64,000 nt of DNA. Origin: Persicaria tinctoria (taxonomy: Eukaryota > Streptophyta > Magnoliopsida > Caryophyllales > Polygonaceae). The notes below the pieces were generated by a model that saw only the letters and a list, made by a program, of their open reading frames with translations, did no database searches and was not told the origin of the DNA. Both the position numbers and the translations under genes were made by a program. Each line of letters opens with the position of its first letter. Within the stretch, counting starts at the first letter, position 1. This document shows, piece after piece, positions 1 through 10,293 of the stretch. The stretch lies in NCBI GenBank assembly GCA_037127255.1, contig JBANSL010000006.1, forward strand, positions 85,483,850 to 85,547,849, in the 5' to 3' direction.

Positions 1-671
1 ATTTACTTATGTTTTTAGATGTTATTTTATTAGGCCCAATAAGTTAATTAGTTTATTTATTGTTATTATTTTCGGCCACCATCAGCCCTTAAGGCTTATA
101 TATTGCCGAATCATCCTTGTGGAACAATTGGAACATTGATAATAGAAAGTTATTCTTCTCAAACGTGTGAAACACTTAGAGAGAGAGAGATCTGATCGAA
201 TTGAGCAGTGCTCTTCAGGATCTCGAATTGATTGGTAATCTCAGCTTGGTTTGTTTTGCCGTTCATCAACTTCGCAAGACTTGGTGAATCTAGTATCCAC
301 AAGCCCCCCCCCCCCCTTGTGCCTTTAAGTTGTCCGCTTGATTGTGTAGGGTTGTAGAGGCGGGTTGTGTAGTCATTGGTATTGGTTCCTACCCTCTGAG
401 GAGGCCTGGGGTCTTTATCTTGTTCTGTATAGATCGACTTAGTCCTTATCGGTCGTGTCTTTATTGTTTCTTGAATTCTTTATCGAGTCTTGCATAGTCT
501 TGTCGAGTCTTTGTTCTTTCTTGATCGATCTTTAACTGATCTTGGTCGAATCTTGGAAATCTTGCATTGTTCTTGCTGCGTTCTTTGAGTCTTTATTCAT
601 TCTTGCTTCCGTTCCTGAGTTTCTTGTTTGATTGTCGAAGATCGGGCCACCCTGCGGCTAACCCCGTATTA
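1..671 (+). mobile_element. Ret-A1 5' LTR, partial
   Basis: This is the downstream part of a family-A Ty3/gypsy LTR. Position 1 corresponds to position 3903 of the 3' LTR copy, so about 308 bp lie before the window. It ends in CCCCGTATTA and is followed at once by an iMet-type primer site. It contains a C homopolymer (about 305-317) that is longer than in the partner LTR. The two LTRs are otherwise very similar, so the insertion is fairly young. Confidence 0.9.
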
Positions 672-686
672 AATTGGCATCAGAGC
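672..686 (+). other. Ret-A1 primer binding site
   Basis: AATTGGCATCAGAGC directly follows the LTR end. TGG(T/C)ATCAGAGC is the usual plant retrotransposon primer site complementary to the 3' end of initiator tRNA-Met. It fixes the plus orientation of Ret-A1. Confidence 0.85.
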
Positions 687-1619
687 TTTGGTTTCCGACA
701 TCAAGATTGCGTCTTTTCTTTTTCTAAACACAAAAACCACAAAAATAGAGTCTTTTCTTGTTTGGTCTTTTACTTCTTGTTTCTTGAATTGATTATTGCA
801 CTAATCTTGAGTTTGTGATTGTTTGTGGTTGCTTAACCTAAACACAAAGCCTAGCCGAGACCGTGGAGTCGACCAAAGGTGCACACAATCCCATTGTGAA
901 ACACCCAAAGCCGGCGGCATTCTTGTCCCCATAGTTTCTCTTGGCCGAAAATTGTCCTCCACACAAAACAAACCCTAGTTTGTTATCTTTCTATCCTTTG
1001 TTCTATCTTTGGAATATTTTATCTATCTTATATCTATTCTATTTGCCTTGTTACAATCTGATTTTAATTGATAGATTAATCCATATTATCTATCTTTTAT
1101 CTTTAAAGAGGCTTAGATAGATCTTGTTACCATATATATCCAAAGTTGTTTATAAATACATCTTTAAGGGCTGAAATTATATCTTTTATCACCACACATC
1201 AGATTTTCGAGTCCTCCCTTCATTAGTGTTCTTTCTTGCATTAGTTATAAAAAAAAAATAGAAATTTAGTCCGAAAATTACAAAACAAAAGAGAAGTGTT
1301 TGGTTGTTGTTTGTTGATCTAGTGCAAGAAAAACCTAAAGGACTCAACTTTTGGTGATTCTCCATAGCCCTTGTCGACAGCCCTAAACCTAAACACCCTA
1401 TCCTAAACACACACACCTCCAAAAAAAATAAAATTGAAACCCTACCCTGCAACTACAACATCATAACTTAAGGTTCTCAATCAAAAGAGGTAAATTTCCA
1501 TTCTTTGTTAGTTTCTTTTATTTCTCTCTATTGCAGCTACTGTCGAGTGCTTCTCTCATTGATTAAGTACTATTGCTGCTGTGTCGAGTTGTTATTGAGT
1601 TGTGTCGAAGAGATCTCCA
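687..1619 (+). other. Ret-A1 untranslated leader
   Basis: This is a long AT-rich leader between the primer site and the place where gag should start. The same leader is present on the minus strand in Ret-C, Ret-E and Ret-F, and truncated in Ret-D. No coding region is supported here. The expected gag, protease and most of RT are missing: at about 1619 the leader runs into an inverted primer site and LTR end. Confidence 0.75.
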
Positions 1620-1622
1620 ACT

Positions 1623-1651
1623 GCTCTGATACCAATTTAATACGGGGTTAG
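1623..1651 (-). repeat. Inverted primer site plus LTR end fused to integrase
   Basis: An antisense copy of the primer site (1623-1637) and of the LTR terminus (1638-1651) lies inside the element. GGGGTTAG (1644-1651) occurs both in the LTR end and in the integrase gene (compare about 17911-17918). It marks an 8-bp microhomology at the join. Confidence 0.8.
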
Positions 1652-3181
1652 TGGATTAACACAATACACACATTCAAATGGACTGATTTTAGTAGCTGAA
1701 TGCATGGTTCTATTATAAGCAAATTCCACATGAGGTAAGGCTTCTTCCCAAAGTTTCAAATTCTTCCTAATAATGGCTCTTAGGACAGTAGCAAGGGTTC
1801 TATTAGTCACCTCAGTTTGGCCATCAGTTTGGGGGTGGCTAGAAGTAGAGAATAGCAATCTAGTTCCCAATTTATTCCATAAAGTACGCCAAAAATGACT
1901 TAAGAATTTCACATCCCTATCACTAACAATGGTTTTAGGCACGCCATGCAACCTAACTACTTCTCTAAAGAATAGATTAGCAACATGGTAGCATCGTCAG
2001 TTTTGTGGCATGCAATGAAATGAGACATTTTAGAGAACCTATCAACCACTACAAAGATTGAATCCCTCCCCTTCTTAGTTCTAGGCAACCCAACAATAAA
2101 GTCCATAGAAATGTCTTCCCAAGGGGCCGAGGGGGTCGGCAGTGGTGTATAAAGGCCATGAGGCATAAGCTTAGCTTTGGCTTTAATGCAATCTATGCAT
2201 CTCTTAAGGCAATGTTCTAGATCCCTAAGCATATGTGGCCAATAAAAGTGTGATTTTAGTGTGTTATAAGTCTTATCCCTTCCAAAATGTCCCATTAAAC
2301 CACCACTATGTGCTTCACTAACAAGTAGTAACCTCAAAGAACATCTAGGAATACACACTTGATCTTTTCGAAATAAGAATCCTTCATGTATATAAAAGCT
2401 GTCATTAGGACCCTTTTCTAAGCATTTTCGAAAGATAACACCAAAATCCAAATCAGATTCATACAATTCCTTTATGTAAACAAAGCCTAAGACTCTAGAA
2501 TCCAAAGTGGTTAAAAGAACATGTCTCCTAGCTAACACATTAGAATCGACATCCTCATCTAGAATAGGTTTCCTATATAATGCATCAGCTACCACATTGT
2601 CTTTGCCTTTCTTATACTTAATTACATAAGGAAATGTTTCAATAAACTCCATCCATCTACCATGTCTCATATCAAGTTTATCTTGGCTTTTAAAGTGTTT
2701 TAAAGACTCATGATCAGTTCTAAGAATAAACTCGCTAGGCCATAGATAGTGAGACCATGTCTTAAGTACTCTAAACAAAGCATACAATTCCTTATCATAG
2801 GTAGAGTAATTAAGACAAGCACCTTTCAACTTTTCAGAAAAGAAAGCAATAGGCTTACCTCCCTACATAAGGACTCCACCAATTCCAATTCCGCTAGCAT
2901 CACACTCTACTTCAAAGGGCTGAGTAAAGTCGGGAAGAGCTAGAAGTGGCGCATGAGTTAGCTTATCCTTAAGTGTGTTGAAAGCTTCCTCCTGAGCTGC
3001 TCCCCATGTGAATTCACTCCTCTTTTTCGTGAGCTCAGTGAGGGGTGCCGAGATGGTGCTGAAATCTCGCACAAATCGACGATAGAAGCTCGCCAATCCT
3101 TGGAAGCTGCGTACATGGCCGATGTTGGTGGGTGTTGGCCACTCTTGGATCGCCTTGATCTTAGCCTCATCGACACGCAGT
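1652..3181 (-). pseudogene. Inverted pol fragment of Ret-A1: RT end, RNase H, integrase
   Basis: On the minus strand this encodes the C-terminal end of a Ty3/gypsy reverse transcriptase, then RNase H (motifs [29 protein letters not shown]) and integrase with the HHCC zinc finger and the D, D and E motifs ([26 protein letters not shown]). The frame is broken by a TAG at 2863-2865 and by a frameshift near 1955. A 13-residue insertion follows the RNase H end relative to Ret-F. The fragment lies antisense to the LTRs of its own element. Its integrase end (about 1652) is the sequence that should precede the plus-strand tail at 3182. The region therefore looks like an in-place inversion. Confidence 0.85.
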
Positions 3182-3799
3182 CCTTTTGATCTTACTCCAT
3201 ATCCTATGAGAGACAAAGAATCATTTGAGGCAGGTAAGCATGTCGAGTTCATCAAGGAGCTGCATGAACGAACTCAAGAGAAGCTGAAGCTAAAGGCTGA
3301 ATACAATGCTAACAAGGCCAACAAGGGACGTCGCTTGGTCACATTTCAGCCTGGAGATCTTGTATGGGTGCACTTGAGGAAGGAGCGGTTTCCAGAAGCT
3401 CGGAAGAACAAGCTGTCGCCTCGTGGTGATGGACCATTTCGGGTCAAGAAGAGAGTGGGCGACAATGCCTACCAATTGGAGCTTCCTGGAGACATGGGCG
3501 TGAGTGCTACTTTCAACGTCGCGGATCTAATCCCTTACTTCGCTGTGGATGAAGACTTGGATTCGTGGTCGAATCCTTTTCAAGAAGGGGGGGTTGATGC
3601 GGGACCATCTTCTACAACTCCAGACACACCCATCATACTTGGAGAAGGACCAATGACTCGAGCTAGAGCTAAGAAGCTTCAGAGAGACTCGTTCAACTTT
3701 GTGGGTCATGCTTTGTTCTCGAGCAAGGTTCAACACCCCGAGCCTACATTGAAGACATACATGTGCATTGGAGCACAAATGGAGGCCGAGCCACCTTAG
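3182..3799 (+). pseudogene. Ret-A1 integrase C-terminal tail running into the 3' LTR
   Basis: The plus strand encodes the integrase C-terminal region: linker from about [14 protein letters not shown], a GPF-type module ([41 protein letters not shown]) and the acidic end before SNPFQEGG. An ATG-started frame opens at 3122 in unrelated inverted sequence, so the real coding part begins near 3182. The frame does not stop at the polypurine tract. It continues about 200 nt into the LTR and ends at 3799. Pol frames overlapping the 3' LTR are known in CRM-type chromoviruses. That lineage is suggested here, not proven. Confidence 0.75.
3582..3593 (+). other. Ret-A1 polypurine tract
   Basis: AAGAAGGGGGGG lies just before the LTR start TGATGCGGG at 3595. 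It is the expected primer for plus-strand DNA synthesis, and it lies inside the pol reading frame. Confidence 0.8.
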
Positions 3800-4391
3800 A
3801 GCAAGCCTTGGCCGAAATTACTAAGTGTTATTCCCCATTTTCAGCTTAAGTGTTCTATTGGGCTGAATTGGGCTTTTCTAGTCATTCTTTTTAGAGACCT
3901 TATTTACTTATGTTTTTAGATGTTATTTTATTAGGCCCAATAAGTTAATTAGTTTATTTATTGTTATTATTTTCGGCCACCATCAGCCCTTAAGGCTTAT
4001 ATATTGCCGAATCATCCTTGTGGAACAATTGGAACATTGATAATACAAAGTTATTCTTCTCAAACGTGTGAAACACTTAGAGAGAGAGATTTGATCGAAT
4101 TGAGCAGTGCTCTTCAGGATCTCGAATTGATTGATAATCTCAGCTTGGTTTGTTTTGCCGTTCATCAACTTCGCAAGACTTGGTGAATCTAGTATCCACA
4201 AGCCCCCTCCTTGTGCCTTCAAGTTGTCCGCTTGATTGTGTAGGGTTGTAGAGGCGGGTTGTGTAGTCATTGGTATTGGTTCCTACCCTCTGAGGAGGCC
4301 TGGGGTCTTTATCTTGTTCTGCATAGATCGACTCAGTCCTTATCAGTCGTGTCTTTATTGTTTCTTGAATTCTTTATCGAGTCTTGCATAG
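3595..4391 (+). mobile_element. Ret-A1 3' LTR, left part
   Basis: This begins TGATGCGGG after the polypurine tract and matches positions 1-490 from 3903 onward. It is interrupted at 4391 by Ret-B. CATAG at 4387-4391 is repeated at 17417-17421, where the LTR resumes. Confidence 0.9.
4387..4391. repeat. Target duplication CATAG of Ret-B, left copy
   Basis: CATAG precedes the Ret-B LTR start. The second copy is at 17417-17421. In the uninterrupted 5' LTR of Ret-A1 the site occurs once, in GCATAGTC near 495, which confirms a 5-bp integrase duplication. Confidence 0.92.
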
Positions 4392-5202
4392 TGATGTGAT
4401 CACACCTAGGATCAATCAAGAAGCTAGACCTACCGAAGCTCCAAATGAGTAGCCTCTCGGATCCATCACTCGAGCTCGGGCAAGACGTCTTCAAGCCGGC
4501 CTTCTTCAAGGACTCTTAACCATTTCCATAAACTATGAAGATCAAGGTCAAGCATTCACAAGTTTACAACAAATTGAAGATCGCAACCCGCAGCCCAAGA
4601 AGCCCGGAAATGCCTCGGTTCCCGCTATTTATTATGGAGTCAAATCTGATTCAAATTCAAACTTCTCATGCATTTAAAGGCACATTGGGAAGAGAAGACA
4701 TCATGGAATACATCCCCCATGCAGCTGGTGGTTTTGTGCAGAGAACAACTTCCAAGATTGCATTTAATGCAAGCCACCTTTTTCCCAAGCATGCACAAGT
4801 TGTCCACAAACTTGCTCTATTACTCAGCCCTTATGGCCATTAGAGGGCACGAAATTATCATCAAAAAACCAGGTTTATATCCTTTGTTTGAAGCTTGAAA
4901 ACTTAATCTCCTTCGTGAGTCATATCGAAGGTCCGATCTTGTATTTTCGGTGCGTAATATCCATTTGTACTTGATCTTCGTTCAAGAACTTGTGTCGAGT
5001 CATATCCACTTGTTTTTGTTCACCTATCCTTTATAAAATTCAGTTTGTTTTCCCCCAAATTTGAGTTTTATCATTATCACAAAAATACCAAAAATATTCC
5101 ACCGAAATCCATCTCTATCATCTATCTTCCACCGGCTGATTCGAGGCTTGTTCCGACTTACTTTGTACTGAGATTTAAGGATCCTCAAGGGGAAACTCAT
5201 CA
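4392..5202 (+). mobile_element. Ret-B 5' LTR
   Basis: This LTR of 811 bp begins TGATGTGATCACACC and ends AACTCATCA, directly before the primer site. It matches the split 3' LTR (10250-10293 and 16643-17416). The open frame seen at about 4535-4843 corresponds to the tail that pol encodes when the same sequence sits at the 3' end. Confidence 0.92.
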
Positions 5203-5217
5203 AGTGGTATCAGAGCT
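5203..5217 (+). other. Ret-B primer binding site
   Basis: AGTGGTATCAGAGCT follows the LTR end. TGGTATCAGAGC is the initiator tRNA-Met complement used by many plant LTR retrotransposons. Confidence 0.88.
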
Positions 5218-6270
5218 ATCTTGAAGGTAAGTTTCTTAAGCCAAAGGGGTACGAATTACTTCTCCATTTTCGGTTTGTTTTGCTCGATTTTCAGCCATTT
5301 CTATCTATCCTTGTTTCTGATTATCCTTCAGCCTTTATCCATCATTTTTTTTTCATCCTTTGTACCTTCATATGTGTGTTTAAGATCTGCAAAAAAAAAT
5401 AAAAAATCAGATCTATCCATTGTCATTTCGGTTTTCTATGCTTCTATCTAGTGTTCTTGTGTGTTTGCATGAACCTTCATCCTACTTACCCAGAATCTGA
5501 ACTCCACCCTCAAAAGTGTTGCACCGTTATTCTCCTAATGCTTTGCATAGTATATGGTGATGATCTATTGATGGAATGTGCTTGATAAGTGTTTGAAGAT
5601 TGAAGTAAGTTCTGATTTGCAAGTGTTGTTGTGTTCTTGGATTCTGGAAAATAAAAAAAAATAGAAAAAAATGGAGAAAAGAAAAGAAAAAGAGAAGAAA
5701 TTAGAAAAGTTCCAAAAGTTGTTCTATGTGCAAGTTGTGAGCATTTGAAGTGCAAGTTGTGTTGTTGTTGTTCTCGAAAACAAGACATTCTCATCATATC
5801 ACTAGCTACTCCAAGCCTTGTTCTTTGCCTTGTCTAAACCTTGTTTACCCTTTCCCATTCGAGCATTACTTACTTGATTTTGGAATTTGGTAAATACTCG
5901 CCTTTGGGCTTGCCTTGGCTTGTGCTTTTGATACTTTGTGTGAGTTTCCATGACAACATCACTAAGTTGCATTGGATCAGCGGATATAGACCTTGTTCTA
6001 GCAAGGAAGAAGCATCCTCACATCGCTTGCTTGAAGAAGTACCGTTTGCATACTTGTGTGCTTACAATCTGAGTGTTGAGTGAAGTGAGATCACATTCAA
6101 AGTGAGGGAGAGTTTCACCCCCAAAAGAAAAATTCATGAGTGAAAAGAATATGAGGGAGGTGAGAGAGAGATCTTTTGATTTCTAACCCTAACGTGTTTG
6201 CATGTTTTTGTGATTTTCTCGGTTCTTCTTTGTTTTTCCTTTTGTTTGTGCATATTGTGTGTAGGAAAAC
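5218..6270 (+). other. Ret-B untranslated leader
   Basis: About 1.05 kb of AT-rich sequence lies between the primer site and the gag start, with a purine-rich stretch at about 5645-5712. The short open frames here have no recognisable protein features. I see no gene. Confidence 0.7.
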
Positions 6271-7527
6271 ATGTCTAATACAGGAAATGAAGGAAGAGCT
6301 ATCACCCTAGCTGATTTGCAAGCTGCTCTTCGACAAACTAAGGAAGAAGATGTAGATGCGAGACAAGAAGAGTATGAGAGGACTAGGGCTGAACTATTGA
6401 GAGTCCTAGATGAAAGGATTGATCAAAGAATTAGTGGTACTAGAACCAATGGAAGAAATGATGAGCCACATGACTCAGGTCATGAGAGCGATCCCAATGG
6501 GACTCCACAAGGGCGTGGTCAAACAAGAGGCCCTCACAATGAGACATGGCCCCGACAACCACATAATTACCAAACTGATTTTGATGATAACATAAGTGTT
6601 AATGATCGCAGGGAGAATCAACGAGCTCACTATACTCAAGATCCACCACACCCACAACAACCTCAACCACTTAGGATGCCCCGACGCAATCCACATGCTC
6701 AACGTGCTAGATTTGATGGCATGTTTCATAGGAGATACCAAAATGAGGAGCGTGAGTATCGCCAAGATATGGGGCGAGATCAACACCATGGCGTCAAGCT
6801 TACCATCCCTCAATTTGCCGGAACTTCTGATGTTGAGGCCTACATGGATTGGGAGTCTAAAGTTGAGTCCATTTTCGATTACTATGGTTATCATGATGCT
6901 CAAAGGGTGGCTGTTGCTACCATTCATTTTTCAGATTTTGCATACTCATGGTGGCAAGAAGAAAAGCAAGAGAGAGCATATATGGGATACCCTCCTATCA
7001 CCACTTGGGAGGATCTCAAAACAGCCCTAAGAGAAAGATTTGTGCCCGAAGATTATGTGGATCGTGTCCAAGTCAAATTGGAACGCATCAAGCAAGACTC
7101 CCGCACTCCCGATGAGTTCTACAAGGAACTAAAGCAGCTTGTTTTTAGATCGGGAATCCGCTTTCCCGAGAGGTATGTAATCTCAAAATTTATTGGTGGG
7201 CTGAATTTAGATATTGCTTCACATGTTGAAATGCAGCGTTTTGGCGCGGGAACTCAAGTTGAGGAAGTGTTGCATTACATTAATCAAGTTTACCAAAACC
7301 TTCAAAAGAGAAAGGGTACACATGGCTCTAAACCTTGGAGCTCTAACCCTAGCGCAGCAGCTACCTCAAATCCACGCCACATTGAGCCAAGGAGTAAGCC
7401 CTCTAGGCCATCCACACGGCGAGAAACTCAACCCCCAAGCCAAGACCCATGAAGCCACAAGCCTAATGTTCCGAATCCAAGGGGTGAATCTGAATCTCGT
7501 ACTCGGGACCTTAAGTGCTTCAAGTGC
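6271..7527 (+). pseudogene. gag: Ret-B gag
   Basis: This encodes the capsid-type polyprotein that packages element RNA. It starts at an ATG after the leader with an acidic, coiled-coil-prone N-terminus (about residues 10-55), followed by a polar linker. The retrotransposon gag domain comes next (about residues 170-330; motifs KLTIPQFAGTSDVEAYMDWE and WWQEEKQ), then a basic Ser/Pro-rich region. An in-frame TGA at 7450-7452 interrupts it. The same frame continues through the CCHC zinc knuckle (7516-7557) into pol, so the original product was one gag-pol polyprotein. The single stop is probably a point mutation, but readthrough cannot be excluded from sequence alone. Confidence 0.85.
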
Positions 7528-9255
7528 TTGGGCAGGGGTCATTTCTCTAGGGAATGCCCTACTCGAAAGAAAGTGCTACTCAATGATCAAGGAGAGTATG
7601 AATCTGAGGAGGAGAGTCAAGAAGAGCCAACCTTAGGAGATGCAGAAGAGGAGATTCACGCTAATGCGGCTATTGGAGAATGTTTTGTGGTGAAGAGAGC
7701 ATTGATCTCCAATGATGCTCCTTCTTTGCCCACGCAAAAAGAGACCCTCTTCCATACTCGATGCCTCATCAAAGACAAGGTATGTAGTGTGATAGTTAAT
7801 GGAGGATCTTGCTGCAATGTTATTGATCAAGAAGTTGTAGATAGGTTTAACCTCAAATGCAGCCCACATCCGCAACAATACACCTTGAATTGGCTGAATT
7901 CCAAGGCACCTCTAAGAGTAGACAAGCAAACCATGATTGCATTTGCAATTGGAGGGTATAAAGATGAGATCTTTTGTGATGTTCTTCCCATGACAGCGTG
8001 TCACCTTCTTTTAGGGAGACCATGGCAATATGATCGTGGTGTCATCCACAATGGAGTCACCAATGAGCACACATTCCAAATGGAAGGTAAGAAAATTACA
8101 CTTCATCCTATGGCCCCTCATGAGATTGTTGCTGACCATGTAGCTAACTTGGAGAGAAGAAAGCAAAAGAAGAAACTAGCTATTGGTACAAATATGGCTA
8201 GTTCTCACCAGATTCTCCTAGCCAAGGCGAAAGAAGTGGAGTATGCAATTCAGGGGAGTAAAACATGTTTTCTTGTGCTTTTCAAAGATAATTTGTTTGT
8301 TTCTCAAGATTTGAATGATCTACCTCCACTTATTTCTACTTTGTTGCAGGAATTTGAAGATTTGTTCCAAGAAGAAATTCCCAATGGTCTTCCACCATTA
8401 AGGGGAATAGAGCATCAAATTGACTTCATTCCTGGAGCAACACTACCTAATAGGGCTGCATACCGCACTAATCCAGCTGAGACAAAGGAGCTTCAAAAAC
8501 AAGTGCAAGAACTTATGGAGAAAGGCTATGTGCGTGAGAGCCTAAGTCCATGTGCAGTCCCCGTCATCCTAGTGCCTAAGAAAGATGGAACATGGCGCAT
8601 GTGTGTTGATTGTCGAGCCATCAACAATATCACCATCAAGTATAGGCACCCCATTCCACGCCTAGATGATATGCTTGATGAACTTCATGGATCCAACATG
8701 TTTTCTAAGATTGATTTGAAGAGTGGCTACCACCAGATCCGAATGAAGGAAGGAGACGAATGGAAAACAGCCTTCAAGAAAAAATATGGTTTGTATGAGT
8801 GGTTAGTAATGCCCTTTGGTTTAACTAATGCTCCTAGTACTTTTATGCGCTTAATGAACCATGTTCTTAGAGCTTTCCTAGGTAAGTTTATGGTGGTTTA
8901 CTTTGATGACATTCTGATTTATAGCCGCACATTACATGAGCATGTTGAGCATCTTAGGCTGATCTTAGGAGTTTTGAGGGAACAAAAATTATATGCTAAC
9001 TTCAAGAAATGTCATTTTTGCTCGGACCATGTTGTTTTCCTTGGCTTTATTGTATGCAAGGCAGGATTGAAGGTTGATGAAGAGAAGGTCAAGGCCATCC
9101 AAGAGTGGCCTACTCCCACGACCATGACTCAAGTGAGGAGTTTTCTAGGGTTAGCGGGGTTCTACCGCAGATTTGTAAGGGATTTCAGCACATTGGCTTC
9201 TCCCTTGACCGAGCTTTTGAAGACCTTTGAGAACCACAAGAACAAGCTTTTGTAA
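7528..9255 (+). pseudogene. pol: Ret-B pol: zinc knuckle end, protease, reverse transcriptase
   Basis: This continues the gag frame. It holds the end of the CCHC knuckle, then an aspartic protease region whose catalytic motif reads VNGGSCCN. The usual Asp is Asn here (codon AAT, 7798-7800), so the protease is probably inactive; HLLLGRPW follows. The reverse transcriptase contains [48 protein letters not shown] and the catalytic YFDD (8899-8910). The frame ends at a TAA (9253-9255) inside a locally scrambled duplication at the start of the RT-RNase H connection. Confidence 0.88.
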
Positions 9256-9322
9256 GGGATTTCAGCACATTGGTTAGCGGGGTTCCATTTACATGGAATA
9301 AACCACAAGAACAAGCTTTTGA
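9176..9322 (+). repeat. Scrambled local duplication in Ret-B pol
   Basis: TAAGGGATTTCAGCACATTGG occurs at about 9177 and again at about 9253. CCACAAGAACAAGCTTTTG occurs at about 9234 and again at about 9303. The interleaved order breaks the pol frame between RT and RNase H and looks like a slipped or switched copying event. Confidence 0.8.
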
Positions 9323-9860
9323 AATTCTCAAGGAGAAACTAACTCATGCCCCTCTATTGGTCTTACCAGATTTCTCGAAGACCTTTGAGATAGAGTGTGA
9401 TGCATCCGGCATTGGCCTTGGAGGAGTGTTGATGCAAGAAGGGCGCCCCATTGCCTTCTTTAGTGAAAAATTGAGTGGCGCTGAGTTGAACTACCCTACC
9501 TATGACAAAGAGTTGTATGCTCTTGTTCGTGTGCTCAAAACATGGCAACACTACCTCTTGCCCAAGGAGTTTGTCATCCATTCTGATCACGAGGCACTCA
9601 AGTTCTTAAGAGGCCAAAGCAAACTAAACAAGAGACATGCTAGGTGGGTTGAATTCATAGAAGCTTTCCCATATGTGATCAAGTACAAGAAAGGGAAAGA
9701 CAATGTAGTGGTTGATGCACTCTCAAGGAGGTCAGTCCACTCAGCCACCAAGAAGACACCATTTGAAGTTGTGTATGGCAAGAATCCCATCACTCCTCTT
9801 GACTTGGTTTCCCACTCCATGAAAGATCAAGAAAGTGTTGAAGGAGCAACCCAAGCTGAG

Positions 9861-9896
9861 CACACGAACAAGAGCATACAACTCTTTGTCATAGGT
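9861..9896 (-). repeat. 36-nt inverted copy of RNase H sequence
   Basis: Positions 9861-9896 are the exact reverse complement (36 of 36) of 9498-9533 in the RNase H coding region of the same element. The insert keeps the reading frame open (36 nt is 12 codons). The related family-A integrases have no such insert here. Confidence 0.92.
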
Positions 9897-10236
9897 AAGA
9901 GTTTACACGAGTCCACTCGTTTGCAACTTGAAAAGAGGACTGCACAATATGTGCATCAAGCTAACAAAGGAAGAAAGGAAGTCATCTTTGAACCGGGTGA
10001 TCTTGTATGGATTCACCTTAGAAAAGATCGATTTCCTACGTTGAGGAATTCAAAGCTGAAGCCAACAGGAGATGGCCCATTTCAAGTTCTTGAAAAGATC
10101 AACAACAATGCCTACAAAATTGAGCTTCCCGGTGAGTATGGTGTTCATGATGTCTTCAATATTGCTGACTTGTCTCCTTTTGTTGTAGGAGATGATGAAC
10201 AAGATGACGGGTCTGATTCGAGGTCGAATCCTTTTC

Positions 10237-10249
10237 AAGAAAGGGAGGA
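10237..10249 (+). other. Ret-B polypurine tract
   Basis: AAGAAAGGGAGGA immediately precedes the 3' LTR start TGATGTGATC at 10250. Confidence 0.82.
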
Positions 10250-10293
10250 TGATGTGATCACACCTAGGATCAATCAAGAAGCTAGACCTACCG
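10250..10293 (+). mobile_element. Ret-B 3' LTR, left part
   Basis: The first 44 bp of the LTR match 4392-4435. They are followed by Ret-C. The last five bases, TACCG (10289-10293), are the duplicated target. Confidence 0.9.

Larger units (their letters stand above)
9270..10293 (+). pseudogene. Ret-B RNase H joined to integrase tail (integrase core deleted)
   Basis: After the scrambled junction the frame encodes the RNase H domain ([59 protein letters not shown]). At about 9732 it jumps directly to the integrase C-terminal third (HSATKKTPFEVVYGKNP, then FEPGDLVWIHLRKDRFP, GDGPFQV, FNIADLSPF, SNPFQE). The zinc finger and the whole DDE core are missing, while the frame stays open. A 36-nt antisense insert lies at 9861-9896. 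The frame enters the 3' LTR and is cut by Ret-C. In the LTR beyond Ret-C the same frame resumes (16648-16889), so about 95 residues of pol are LTR-encoded. Confidence 0.85.

Noticed and set aside
3122..3181. Start of a plus-strand gene at the ATG at 3122
   Set aside because: These first 20 codons are antisense RT sequence from the inverted segment. The genuine integrase tail begins near 3182.
4535..4843. Separate gene inside the Ret-B 5' LTR
   Set aside because: It is the LTR-encoded tail of pol, meaningful only in the 3' LTR context.
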